From UBA5189 sp035631615 (GTDB taxonomy: Bacteria; Chloroflexota; Limnocylindria; Limnocylindrales; CSP1-4), in NCBI GenBank assembly GCA_035631615.1, contig DASQIK010000027.1:62001-126000 (forward strand): a stretch of 64,000 nucleotides of DNA, read 5' to 3'. The position numbers and the translations under genes were made by a program. Below the pieces are notes generated by a model that was not told the DNA's origin, did no database searches, and saw only the letters and a list, made by a program, of their open reading frames with translations. Shown piece by piece: positions 8,902 to 16,469 of the stretch. Numbering within the stretch: position 1 is the first letter of the stretch; every line of letters starts with the position of its first letter.

Positions 8902-9465
8902 ATACCGAGCGACGAGCCGCAATCGATCGAACTGCTCGGCGAGGCCGAGCTGTTCCGCCAGGCGTTCCGAAGGCACGCCACGACGGTCGCCATCATCACG
9001 TACCTCGACGGGGCGGGCCGGCCATGCGGGATGACGGCAACCTCGATGTGCTCGCTGTCGGCTTCACCGCCGTCGCTCCTGGCCTCCATCAGCCGCGCCT
9101 CGCGCGCGCACGCCGCCCTATCGGCGCGGGGGCGATTCGGGGTCAATCTCCTGTCGATCGGGCAGCGGAGCGTAGCACTCCACTGCAGCGTTCCAGGGCA
9201 GGACAAACGCCTTCGCGACGAGTGGCTCGCCTCGGATGCGCCCGTGGACGCCTCGCCGCGGCTGCGCGGCTCCCTCGCGCATCTTGAGTGCACGGTCGAC
9301 CGGTCCTTCGAGGTGTTCTCGCACTCGTTGTTCGTGGGGCTGATCAATGGCGCGTGGCTCAACCCGGTGGAAGCACCGCCACTGCTCTACCACGGCGGCG
9401 TGTACAGCCAGCTCGAGTCCGCGATCGAGCGGTCCGAGCGCTTCCACTGGGAGTTGCAGGAGTGA
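8902..9465 (+). CDS. Flavin reductase (HpaC-like), start codon non-canonical or uncertain
   Basis: The conserved part reads FRRHATTVAIITYLDGAG then RPCGMTATSMCSLSASPPS, the FMN-binding start of the flavin-reductase-like domain, and continues with RFGVNLLS and a C-terminal LLYHGGVYSQLE. It should reduce FAD or FMN with NAD(P)H and pass it to the divergent HpaB-like oxygenase. The frame opens after a TAG at 8845-8847, but between there and ATG 9031 it holds no ATG, GTG or TTG. ATG 9031 would delete the first strands of the fold, including the VAIITY strand. I therefore place the start at ATA 8902, preceded by GAAGGG; ACG 8899 or CTG 8932 are alternatives. A sequencing or assembly error in the promoter-proximal 180 bases would also explain this. 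Confidence 0.75.
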   Translation: MPSDEPQSIELLGEAELFRQAFRRHATTVAIITYLDGAGRPCGMTATSMCSLSASPPSLLASISRASRAHAALSARGRFGVNLLSIGQRSVALHCSVPGQDKRLRDEWLASDAPVDASPRLRGSLAHLECTVDRSFEVFSHSLFVGLINGAWLNPVEAPPLLYHGGVYSQLESAIERSERFHWELQE

Positions 9466-9490
9466 CGGCCCGGATCCCGCCACGACGGCG

Positions 9491-10411
9491 GTGGCGGTGA
9501 GTCGGGCGTCCGGCCGCCATGCCTTGGTCACCGGCGGAGCCGGATTCGTCGGGAGTCACCTCGTCGATCGCCTCCTCGCCGAGGGTTGGCGGGTGCTGGT
9601 GATCGATGACCTGTCAAATGGTCGGCCCGGGAACGTCGCCGGCGGGGTGAGGGTCGAAGCTTTCGACATCGCCATCGCGGACATGGATGCCGCGTTTCGA
9701 GCGTGGCATGCTCGCGTCGTCTTCCACCTCGCGGCACAGACGAGCGTGCCCGTCTCGATGCAGGCACCGCTCCGCGACCTCGCGGTCAACGTCACCGGTA
9801 CCCATCGCGTGGCGGCCGCGGCGCGGGACGCCGGGGCGGAACGGCTCGTGTTCGTCTCGTCCGCGGGAGCCATCTACGGTGAGACCACCCGGCCGGCAAC
9901 CGAGGCGACGCTCCCGGCCCCGAGCTCCTACTACGGCGTGCACAAGCTCGCGGCAGAGGGACAGGTCACGCTGTGCGGGCTGCCCTACGCGATCGCCCGA
10001 CCGACCAACATCTACGGTCCCCGGCAGGCGAGCGGGCTGGAGGGTGCGGTCGTGGCGGCCTTCGTCAAGCAGGGGCTTGCCCGCCAGGCGCTCACGATCG
10101 ACGGCGACGGCCGGCAGACGCGCGACTTCGTCCATGTTCGTGACGTGGTCGACGCGCTGGTCCGCCTTGGCGACACCACTGGCCCGGTCGGGACCTGGAA
10201 TGTCGCCTCCGGACGACGGACTTCGATCGAAGACCTGGCCGGCGTCGTCGAGCGCGGCGTCGGCGTCGAGCTGGGACGCGTCCGCCGTCCGACACGACTC
10301 GGCGACGTGCGCCATTCCTCCGCGTCAGCCCTTCGGCTGCGGACGCTTGGTTGGCGACCCACCGTCTCGCTCGCCGGCGGGATTCGAGAGCTGCTCCACC
10401 CGCTTCGCTGA
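9491..10411 (+). CDS. NAD-dependent epimerase/dehydratase (UDP-glucose 4-epimerase type)
   Basis: 306 residues from GTG 9491 (GTG 9497 also possible). This is an extended short-chain dehydrogenase: Rossmann motif GGAGFVG at residues 15-21, an Asp at the end of strand 2 (VLVIDDLSNG) that binds the adenine ribose of NAD, the LVFVSSAGAIYG strand with catalytic Ser/Thr, and the Tyr148-x3-Lys152 pair in YYGVHK. PTNIYGPRQ and a substrate loop (RDFVHVRDVVDAL) are typical of GalE/WbpP-like nucleotide-sugar epimerases. It probably supplies an epimerised UDP- or GDP-sugar to the glycan cluster that follows. It lies 25 bases after the flavin reductase gene but is functionally linked to the downstream region. 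Confidence 0.85.
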   Translation: MAVSRASGRHALVTGGAGFVGSHLVDRLLAEGWRVLVIDDLSNGRPGNVAGGVRVEAFDIAIADMDAAFRAWHARVVFHLAAQTSVPVSMQAPLRDLAVNVTGTHRVAAAARDAGAERLVFVSSAGAIYGETTRPATEATLPAPSSYYGVHKLAAEGQVTLCGLPYAIARPTNIYGPRQASGLEGAVVAAFVKQGLARQALTIDGDGRQTRDFVHVRDVVDALVRLGDTTGPVGTWNVASGRRTSIEDLAGVVERGVGVELGRVRRPTRLGDVRHSSASALRLRTLGWRPTVSLAGGIRELLHPLR

Positions 10412-10596
10412 GGTCGACGGACTCGGCGGGCAGCACCCGTGCGTCCCGTCGATGACGGTGGCGCCGACGCAGGACAGGCGAGTCGGAACGGCCGGACCTT
10501 CTGCCTACACGATCGGGTCCGATGGTCGGGCTGTTGCCAGAACGCCCCCGCCCATAAGGTCCAGTGAGCGTCGAGCGCACACCGGTCGGCGGCTTC

Positions 10597-10674
10597 AACC
10601 GAAATAGCACACCCGTCGCGAGGCGGGGCCGCAAAGCCACGGGACTCCCCGAGGAGTTAGCCGGGTTGCCGAAA
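10597..10674 (+). promoter_or_regulatory. GEMM-I class cyclic-dinucleotide riboswitch with A at the G20 position
   Basis: The core GCAAAGCC (10631-10638), the ACTCC-CCGA-GGAGT hairpin and the 3' segment AGCCGGGTTGCCGA (10659-10672) are the fixed blocks of the GEMM-I aptamer. A P2 stem (CCCGTC/GGCGGG closed by GCGA) lies before the core. In the 5' segment (ATAGCACACC at 10604-10613) the base aligned to ligand-contacting G20 of Vc2 is A (10606), and A24 is C. G20-to-A is the change known from GEMM-Ib riboswitches that prefer 3',3'-cGAMP. The aptamer ends directly at the ribosome-binding site AAAGGGAG before ATG 10686, so control is probably at translation initiation. Confidence 0.8.
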
Positions 10675-10685
10675 GGGAGCATCGA

Positions 10686-12083
10686 ATGCCCTCTCTGCGC
10701 GCGCTTGCGCGGCCATTTCAAGGTCCGCGCCACGGTTCGACTCGACACTCCCGGTTCGGCCGCGGCGCGGGGCGAATCCTCGCGGTCGCCGGCATGGCCC
10801 TGCTCGTGAGCCCGCTCACACTCCACGGCCCGCTGACCCCGACCCTGGCAATGACGCCCGGTTCGGCCGCCGCGGGAGTCCGGGTCCTGGTCACCGGGAC
10901 GAACTTCGCGCAGCGAAGACTGGTCCAGCTCACCTGGGATGGATCGACCGGCGGCATGCCGACCCTGAACACCGGGCGAGATGGCCAGTTCGCCGCGACC
11001 ATGATCGTCCCGTACACCGCGCCGGGGGCGCATACCCTTGGCGCGTTGATGGTCCAGACCAGGTCCGCCTTGCCAAGCACCGTGAGCCCCGCCTCCCAGA
11101 TCGTCCTGGCGTCCGAGACGTTCACGATCACGACCGACGAGGCGTCTGCGGATCCAAGCGTGCTGCCCACCATCGACCCTGGCCCGACACCGGACCCGAC
11201 CTTCATGCCGGATCCCACGGCGGCGCCGCTTCCCACGCCGACGCTCGAGCCGACCGTTACGCCCGCTCCAGATCCGACCGCCCGCCCGACGGCCGCGCCG
11301 ACCGCCAGGCCGGCGCCCAAGCCCACCCCGCGTCCCACCCCCCGGCCCACGCCCAGGCCGACGCCTCCGCCGAGTGGCGGCGTCCCGCCGATGCCAGCGG
11401 CCGACCTCCTGCGGAAGAACTTCGCGGATGGGTCCCTGTGGCCGTTCCGCGTCGTCGACTACCCGAATGACCATCCGACCGACCCGATGTCCTGGGCGTG
11501 CGATTACAAGACCGACAGCAGCGTGGTCTCGGTCCATGATGGCTACCTCCACCTGCGGGCATACCCGAAGGCCGGCGGCCGCTGGAACTGTGGCTTCGTC
11601 TCGACGGGCATGGACGCGAACGGACACGGCGCGTCGTTCAGCGTCAGGTACGGCTACGTGCAGTTCGCCGCCAAGATCAATGTCGGTCACGCAACGTGGC
11701 AGGCCCCGCTGTGGCTCCTCAACACGGTCACGGGCTGGAACGCGGCCGAGATCGACGTGGCCGAGGTCATCGGCGGCCGGCTGACGTACAACCTCCACGG
11801 CACGACCGAGCGCCGGGTGGGCTCGGTGGCGCCCCCGAGCAACATGGCCTCCGCGTGGCACGTGTTCGGCGTTGCCAAGACGAGCAACCACATCACGTTC
11901 GTCATGGACGGCAGGGTCATCGGCCGCTGGTACGGCTCGATGACCGACCCGATGGCGCTGCTCGCCGACAGCAAGGTCGGCATCAAGTGGGACAACCTCT
12001 ACCCGAACAGCACCACCCCGTCGCCCACGTGGGTCAAGCTCGCGTGGATCACCGTCTCCTCGCACATCCCCAGCGGCCTCTAG
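10686..12083 (+). CDS. Secreted GH16-like (concanavalin-fold) glycan hydrolase with Pro/Thr linker, riboswitch-controlled
   Basis: 465 residues from ATG 10686, with the SD AAAGGGAG inside the end of the riboswitch. A basic N-terminus and a hydrophobic stretch (AVAGMALLVSPLTL) form a secretion signal or anchor. An IPT/TIG-like domain follows at about 55-150, then a long Pro/Thr-rich linker (about 155-235), then a beta-jelly-roll catalytic domain (about 238-460). The GH16 signature E-x-D-x-x-E is E355, D357, E360 (AAEIDVAEVI). The enzyme should cut or transglycosylate beta-linked glucans or galactans outside the cell. It is a close paralogue of the protein at 30539-31873, which has the same architecture and also a GEMM riboswitch. 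It probably remodels or releases the polysaccharide made by the surrounding cluster. Confidence 0.83.
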   Translation: MPSLRALARPFQGPRHGSTRHSRFGRGAGRILAVAGMALLVSPLTLHGPLTPTLAMTPGSAAAGVRVLVTGTNFAQRRLVQLTWDGSTGGMPTLNTGRDGQFAATMIVPYTAPGAHTLGALMVQTRSALPSTVSPASQIVLASETFTITTDEASADPSVLPTIDPGPTPDPTFMPDPTAAPLPTPTLEPTVTPAPDPTARPTAAPTARPAPKPTPRPTPRPTPRPTPPPSGGVPPMPAADLLRKNFADGSLWPFRVVDYPNDHPTDPMSWACDYKTDSSVVSVHDGYLHLRAYPKAGGRWNCGFVSTGMDANGHGASFSVRYGYVQFAAKINVGHATWQAPLWLLNTVTGWNAAEIDVAEVIGGRLTYNLHGTTERRVGSVAPPSNMASAWHVFGVAKTSNHITFVMDGRVIGRWYGSMTDPMALLADSKVGIKWDNLYPNSTTPSPTWVKLAWITVSSHIPSGL

Positions 12084-12095
12084 TCACGACGTCGT

Positions 12096-12142
12096 CCCGA
12101 AGGGTGCACCGCGCGTCCACGACGCGTGACGTACCCTTTGGG
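12096..12142 (+). terminator. Two-part hairpin downstream of the GH16-like gene
   Basis: CCCGAAGGGT (12096-12105) can pair with ACCCTTTGGG (12133-12142) with one internal mismatch, and inside it CGCGTC (12112-12117) pairs with GACGCG (12121-12126) around a three-base loop. It starts 12 bases after the stop. No U-tract follows, so it may work with Rho or stabilise the 3' end. Confidence 0.45.
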
Positions 12143-12214
12143 CGATAGCCGTTCGGGAGACCCCGCCAGCCAGGTCGGTCCGGTGACGCCCCGAGGGGTC
12201 GAGAAGGACGCGCC

Positions 12215-13693
12215 TTGGCCATTGATCGACATTCGGGCGCCCGTCTGCTCCTCCTCGTGCTGTCGGTGGCAGGCCTCGCCGGTCTCGCCCTCGCTGCGCG
12301 ACCACGCAAGGATTCCGTGCCGGTTCTCACCCCGCTCCCGTCCATCTCGGTGCCTGCGCCTGCAGCGAGCGATCTATTCGTCTCAACGTCGGGGCACGAC
12401 GGGTCGGCCGGCTCAGCCTCCGATCCCCTTGCATCCCTCCAGGCCGCGGTCGATCGCGTCGCGCCTGGAAGCACCGTGTGGGTAGAGCCCGGCAGGTACC
12501 AGGGCTTCGGGCTCCGTCGCGGCGGTCTCTCGGGCGCGCCCATCACCATCGCGGCCACGACCCCGGGGACCGCCGTCATCACGCCCTTCGGTGTCGACTC
12601 CACGATCGACCTCGTCGGCGCTTCACACGTCGATCTGATCAACCTCGTCGTCGAGGGGCCGACATCCGGAATGCTGAGCGCCGTCTACCTCGAACGGAGC
12701 AGCGCGATCACGATCGAGGGCTGCACCCTCCGGGGGACGACCGGCGGTTTCGGCGTCCAGGTCCGCTTCTCGTCGGACGTGACCATCCGCGACAACGACA
12801 TCCTCCACAACGCGATGGGAGTGCGCCTGTATGGCGAGGGTGACCCGAGTTCCGTGCATGACGTCCTGATCGAGGACAACTGGATCCACGACAGCGATTC
12901 GATGGTCGTGAACGATGCTGCTCCGAACAACGACTACGGCGCAAATGGGATCGTCTGGCACAAGGTCACCGGGACCACTATCGCCCGCGGGAACAAGCTC
13001 TGGGCGAACCGCGCGGTGAGCCACGACTACGGATACGACGGCGGTGCCTTCGAGATCTGGGGCTCGAGCAACGCCCAGATCGTCAGCAACGTCGCCTGGG
13101 ACAACGAAAACGTGATGGAGACCGGGTCGGATGGGCCGGACTGCACGAACATCTCGTTTCTCAGAAACGTGGCGTACGCGCCCAGCTTCGGCGTCGGCCT
13201 GATCCTTCGGTGTGCCCGTGACTCGCTCATCGCAAACAACGTCCTCGACCACCTTCAGTCGTACGCGTTCGAACTCAGTGATCGCTCTGGTGGAAATCAG
13301 TTCGCGACATCGATCGACGGCCTCAGGATCGAGAACAACATCGTGGTCGGATCGCTCGCGTACGCCATTCGCAACGCCCTCCCGGCGACCGTCGTCCTCG
13401 ACTACAACGTCCTACCGCCTCGACGGGCCATCGCGTCGTTCCCGAACGGTGTGGTCAGCGTCTCGGTCGCGGCGTTCACGCGCGCCACTGGCCAGGATTC
13501 CCACTCGATCGCGGTCGATCCGGCATTCGTGGCCGCCTCCGCGCACGACTACCGGCTTCGGCCCGGATCGCCGGCGATCGACCGCGGCACCGTGGTGATC
13601 CCGGGAGAAACGTTCCTCGGTGCCGCGCCGGACATCGGGGCCTACGAGGGCGCCGCTGCGCTCCCCTCTCCGTCGCCCGCCGGATCCGGCTGA
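12215..13693 (+). CDS. Secreted right-handed parallel beta-helix protein
   Basis: 492 residues from TTG 12215. A hydrophobic N-terminal segment (LLLLVLSVAGLAGLALAA) is a signal peptide or anchor, followed by a short Pro-rich stretch. DLFVSTSGHDGSAGSASDPL then SLQAAVDRVAPGSTVWVEPG is the typical entry of polysaccharide-lyase/epimerase-like beta-helices. Many short repeats with Asn ladders follow (VTIRDNDILHNAMGVRL, VLIEDNWIHDSDSM, IVSNVAWDNENVMET). The C-terminal YRLRPGSPAIDRG with GAAPDIGAYEG is the cap common to these proteins. It may be a lyase, epimerase or glycan-binding protein acting on the exported polysaccharide; no catalytic set can be assigned. The gene follows the GH16-like gene on the same strand after a 131-base gap with a hairpin. 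Its 3' end overlaps the convergent ATP-grasp gene. Confidence 0.8.
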   Translation: MAIDRHSGARLLLLVLSVAGLAGLALAARPRKDSVPVLTPLPSISVPAPAASDLFVSTSGHDGSAGSASDPLASLQAAVDRVAPGSTVWVEPGRYQGFGLRRGGLSGAPITIAATTPGTAVITPFGVDSTIDLVGASHVDLINLVVEGPTSGMLSAVYLERSSAITIEGCTLRGTTGGFGVQVRFSSDVTIRDNDILHNAMGVRLYGEGDPSSVHDVLIEDNWIHDSDSMVVNDAAPNNDYGANGIVWHKVTGTTIARGNKLWANRAVSHDYGYDGGAFEIWGSSNAQIVSNVAWDNENVMETGSDGPDCTNISFLRNVAYAPSFGVGLILRCARDSLIANNVLDHLQSYAFELSDRSGGNQFATSIDGLRIENNIVVGSLAYAIRNALPATVVLDYNVLPPRRAIASFPNGVVSVSVAAFTRATGQDSHSIAVDPAFVAASAHDYRLRPGSPAIDRGTVVIPGETFLGAAPDIGAYEGAAALPSPSPAGSG

Positions 13694-14928
13694 CGCAGGC
13701 GTCCGACGGCGCGAGCCGCAAGGGTCCGGATCGTCTGCACGACCATGCGGGCGGCGGGCCTTGGGTCATCGCGCGCGACCCACGCTCGCTCCTCGACGCC
13801 CCGGAGGCTCGAGAGGTAGCCGCGAAGCCCGAGCTCTCCGCGCCAAGCGAGCTTGATGGAGGTCGCGAGATCCTGGTCCTCCACCAGCCAGCGCCGGCCT
13901 TCGGGAGCGCGGCCGCCGGGCACGGACTGACCGGTCAGGTCCAGGTACAGCGCCCGCACGACATCGAGGCCGTTCCGCGCGACGAACAGCCGGAATGAGC
14001 TGCCGATGCGCGGATTGACGTCGAGCAACTTGTAGCGGCCGTCGCGCGCGTCGTACCGGAAGCCGAGGTCGACCATGCCGCGGTAGCCGAGATCACCGAG
14101 AAACCGCACCGCGAGCTCACGGACCACCTCGTTGCTCACCACCACGCCGAGCGTCGTCGCGCCGGTGCGTGGCGGCGCCTGGCGGATCTTCTGGCCGACG
14201 ATTCCGATCGGGCTCGCACCATTCCGATCGAAGTAGCCGTTGAACATCCAGATGGAGCGCGCATCGCCGGGGATGAACTCCTGAAGCATGAGATTCGGCT
14301 CGCCGGGGTCTTCGATGCGGTCGTACAGCTCGATCGCCTCGTTCCGGGTGTGGGCGACGGCCACGCTCACCGCCCGGGGGCGGCGCCGCAGGATTCGCGG
14401 ATCCATGCTCTTCAGGACGATCGGGTAGCCGAGCTCCTCGGCGCCGGCCAGCATCTCGTCGCGTGAGGTCGGAAACCGCGCCGCCGGCGTTGGGATGCCG
14501 GCCCGCAGGCACAGGTTGTGCAGGCGGCCTTTGTCGCTGAGCTCGAGCGGCAGGCCAGCGGGCTGATCCGGGAGCAGGAACTCCCGTGGCAGCTGGGCGA
14601 AGTTGTCGGCCACGAACAGGGCGGCCACGTCGTCAGCGGCAATCAGCAGCGCTCGCGTGCCGATCCGGGCGGCGACGCGCCGGAGCAGCTCAAGGATCGC
14701 CACGTCCCCGGCCTCCGGCGGCGGCATCCCCGTCCGGCTTGCCACGTACCGGCTGCGGGCGGGCGGAGCGTCCGGGTCTCGCGTCGCCAAGTGCACGCGA
14801 ACCCCGAGCCGGCCAAGCGAGCGGGCGATCGCGAGCGTGCCGTGCTGGAAGGGGTCGCTGGTGAGCTTGAACACGGCGACCGGCGTACCGGCATCGACGA
14901 GTGGGCTGGTGAGACGAGCGTCGATCAA
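13642..14928 (-). CDS. ATP-grasp domain ligase
   Basis: 428 residues from a TTG start at 14928, two bases below the ComB stop. An N-terminal pre-ATP-grasp Rossmann-like part (VAVFKLTSDPFQHGTLAIAR, then LGVRVHLATRD) is followed by an ATP-grasp fold: ELGYPIVLKSMD with the ATP-binding Lys, LMLQEFIPG, and the metal-binding YKLLDVNPRIGSSF near residue 310. It resembles D-aspartate ligase or carbamoyl-phosphate-synthase-like ATP-grasp proteins found in capsule clusters, which join a carboxylate to an amine through an acyl phosphate. It sits at the end of a minus-strand operon with ComA, ComB, a flippase and membrane proteins, so it may couple a small acid (perhaps sulfolactate) or an amino acid to the glycan or a lipid carrier. 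The substrate is unknown. Confidence 0.75.
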   Translation of the reverse strand: MIDARLTSPLVDAGTPVAVFKLTSDPFQHGTLAIARSLGRLGVRVHLATRDPDAPPARSRYVASRTGMPPPEAGDVAILELLRRVAARIGTRALLIAADDVAALFVADNFAQLPREFLLPDQPAGLPLELSDKGRLHNLCLRAGIPTPAARFPTSRDEMLAGAEELGYPIVLKSMDPRILRRRPRAVSVAVAHTRNEAIELYDRIEDPGEPNLMLQEFIPGDARSIWMFNGYFDRNGASPIGIVGQKIRQAPPRTGATTLGVVVSNEVVRELAVRFLGDLGYRGMVDLGFRYDARDGRYKLLDVNPRIGSSFRLFVARNGLDVVRALYLDLTGQSVPGGRAPEGRRWLVEDQDLATSIKLAWRGELGLRGYLSSLRGVEERAWVARDDPRPAARMVVQTIRTLAARAVGRLRQPDPAGDGEGSAAAPS

Positions 14929-14930
14929 GT

Positions 14931-15650
14931 TCAGCTGGTGGCGCCCGTGCGCACGACCACCTCGCTGTTGCGCATCTCATAGGTGGTCGTGACGTCGGTC
15001 ACGTGCTCGAGGATGAACGACAGGTCGTCGAGCTGCCCGGAGTCGCGCAGGTAGCGCGCGCTCTTGCCCTCCGTGATCGCGGCTGCCGGCGCGTCGCGCC
15101 AGGTGTCCACCACTCGGCGCGTCTCGTCATCGGCGTCATAGCCGGCGTCGATGAGCGGGCCGGCGATCCAGGCGCAGCAGAGCTGGTCCTCCTCGCGGAA
15201 CTCGCCGCGTGTGCCGGCGCCGAGGAGCACGACCTCCGGGGGTCGGGCTCGCACGAGTTCCGCGGCCTGCGCCTCCCAGTTCCGCAGGCAGGCAAGGAAC
15301 GTCGTCGGATGGGCCGCCGCCGCGGTCCGGAGGAGGCGCGTCCCCGAAGTCGACAGGAGAATCGCCGGGCGACTCGGGTCGCCGGCGCGAGCGATCGCCG
15401 CGGGGCTGTTGTTCAGGTCGAAGCCGTAGGGCATGTTCCCGCCGAGCTCCCCGACCAGCAGCGGGTGCTCGAGGCGAGCCTGGAGCTCTGCGACCTCGTC
15501 CAGGTTCGCGGCCACGAAGCACCGACGCCCACCCGCGACCGCGGTGATCGCCGTGGTCGTGGAGCGGATGACGTCGACGCCGACCACGACCGCGTCACGC
15601 GCGTAGCCGCGGAGCTCCGCGAGGTAGACCTCGATCCTGACGGACGGCAT
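14931..15650 (-). CDS. comB: 2-phosphosulfolactate phosphatase (ComB)
   Basis: 239 residues from ATG 15650, starting three bases after the ComA stop. Family features include the N-terminal VVGVDVIRSTTTAITAVAGG (Mg-binding Asp followed by RSTTT), ELGGNMPYGFDLNNSP, the ILLSTSGTRLL loop and LLGAGTRGEFREEDQLCCAW. The enzyme removes phosphate from 2-phosphosulfolactate to give sulfolactate, the second step in coenzyme M synthesis in methanogens and the source of sulfolactate in Bacillus spores. Length and motifs match the family. The direct pairing with ComA makes the assignment firm, while the final product here is open because no sulfolactate dehydrogenase or sulfopyruvate decarboxylase is visible in the window. 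Confidence 0.9.
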   Translation of the reverse strand: MPSVRIEVYLAELRGYARDAVVVGVDVIRSTTTAITAVAGGRRCFVAANLDEVAELQARLEHPLLVGELGGNMPYGFDLNNSPAAIARAGDPSRPAILLSTSGTRLLRTAAAAHPTTFLACLRNWEAQAAELVRARPPEVVLLGAGTRGEFREEDQLCCAWIAGPLIDAGYDADDETRRVVDTWRDAPAAAITEGKSARYLRDSGQLDDLSFILEHVTDVTTTYEMRNSEVVVRTGATS

Positions 15651-15653
15651 CCC

Positions 15654-16469
15654 TCAGGCGTCGCTCGGGCTGGGGGCAGGCGGCCGCAGGTTCGCGTGGC
15701 CGAACGCATCCGAGTGCAGCCCGCGCCGGTAGATCTCCACCCGCAGGAGCTCCTCGAGGCGCACGTTGCACAGCCGCACCTCCGGACCGAAGTGATTGAG
15801 CAGCGCGAACTGGCTGGGCTTGTTCGGGGCCTCGAACATCGTGATCCCGAACCCGAACGCCTCGACGAAGCGCTCGGCCAGCGCCGTGTTGAGGTTGCCG
15901 TCCATGTCGAACAAGCCGACGCCCTTTGCGCTCTCGCGCGCCTCCACGACCAGCTCCTTCGCGCCCGCATCCAACCAGCGTCTGCCCTGCTCGACCAGCT
16001 CCTCGGCGACGTCGTTTGTGAACGCGCCGCCGTGCTTCTTGCCGAGCTCGAACTGGAAGTCGAGGCCACGCGCCGCGGCCAGATGCGCCACCGTCTCGGG
16101 TGCGAGCCGCATGTCAGTGAAGCCCTCGCCACACTCGAACCTGTCGAACCCGATCTCGGCGCAGAGGTCCAGATATGCCTCGAGCTGGCCCTGTGCGACG
16201 GCCACCTCGAAGGGGCCACCACCGGTGACGGTGGGCACGCCGTGCTTCTTTGCCGCCGCGACTTTCGCCCGGGTTGCGCCCTCGTCAGCAATGATCCAGC
16301 ACGCCATCGAGACCTTCAGGATCGAGATCAGGTGGTGGCTCTGCGCCAGATGGGATTCGAGGGTGACCGGGTCATAGCCCGGGTCGAACGGGCTTGTCGA
16401 TGGCTCGAGGCTGCGCACGCCGATCGCGCGCAGGTAGCTGGCGAGGTAGCCATGGGCATCAGCCGTCAT
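15654..16469 (-). CDS. comA: Phosphosulfolactate synthase (ComA)
   Basis: 271 residues from ATG 16469, overlapping the flippase stop by four bases. This is a TIM-barrel enzyme adding sulfite to phosphoenolpyruvate to give 2-phosphosulfolactate. Motifs seen: KVSMACWIIADEGATRAKV (strand with Lys), HGVPTVTGGGPFEVA, IGFDRFECGEGFTDM, FELGKKHGGAF and FEAPNKPSQ, all characteristic of ComA/YitD proteins. The following ComB gene supplies the phosphatase. Placement inside a flippase and glycosyltransferase operon suggests that a sulfonated three-carbon acid decorates, or is stored with, a surface polymer; this is inference. Coenzyme M synthesis is an alternative but would need further genes outside the window. 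Confidence 0.9.
   Translation of the reverse strand: MTADAHGYLASYLRAIGVRSLEPSTSPFDPGYDPVTLESHLAQSHHLISILKVSMACWIIADEGATRAKVAAAKKHGVPTVTGGGPFEVAVAQGQLEAYLDLCAEIGFDRFECGEGFTDMRLAPETVAHLAAARGLDFQFELGKKHGGAFTNDVAEELVEQGRRWLDAGAKELVVEARESAKGVGLFDMDGNLNTALAERFVEAFGFGITMFEAPNKPSQFALLNHFGPEVRLCNVRLEELLRVEIYRRGLHSDAFGHANLRPPAPSPSDA

Noticed and set aside
3270..9287. Several long open frames opposite to the GH2, double hydrolase and HpaB-like genes, on either strand
   Set aside because: They are rich in Arg, Pro, Ala and His, show no family motifs, and lie opposite genes with complete catalytic motifs; in high-G+C DNA such antisense frames are expected.
10092..12065. Long minus-strand frame opposite the epimerase, riboswitch and GH16-like gene
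   Set aside because: Composition is typical of an antisense shadow and it would run through the aptamer.
13642..13693. Possible frameshift where the beta-helix and ATP-grasp genes overlap
   Set aside because: Both proteins have plausible C-terminal ends; a 52-base convergent overlap of two low-complexity tails explains it.
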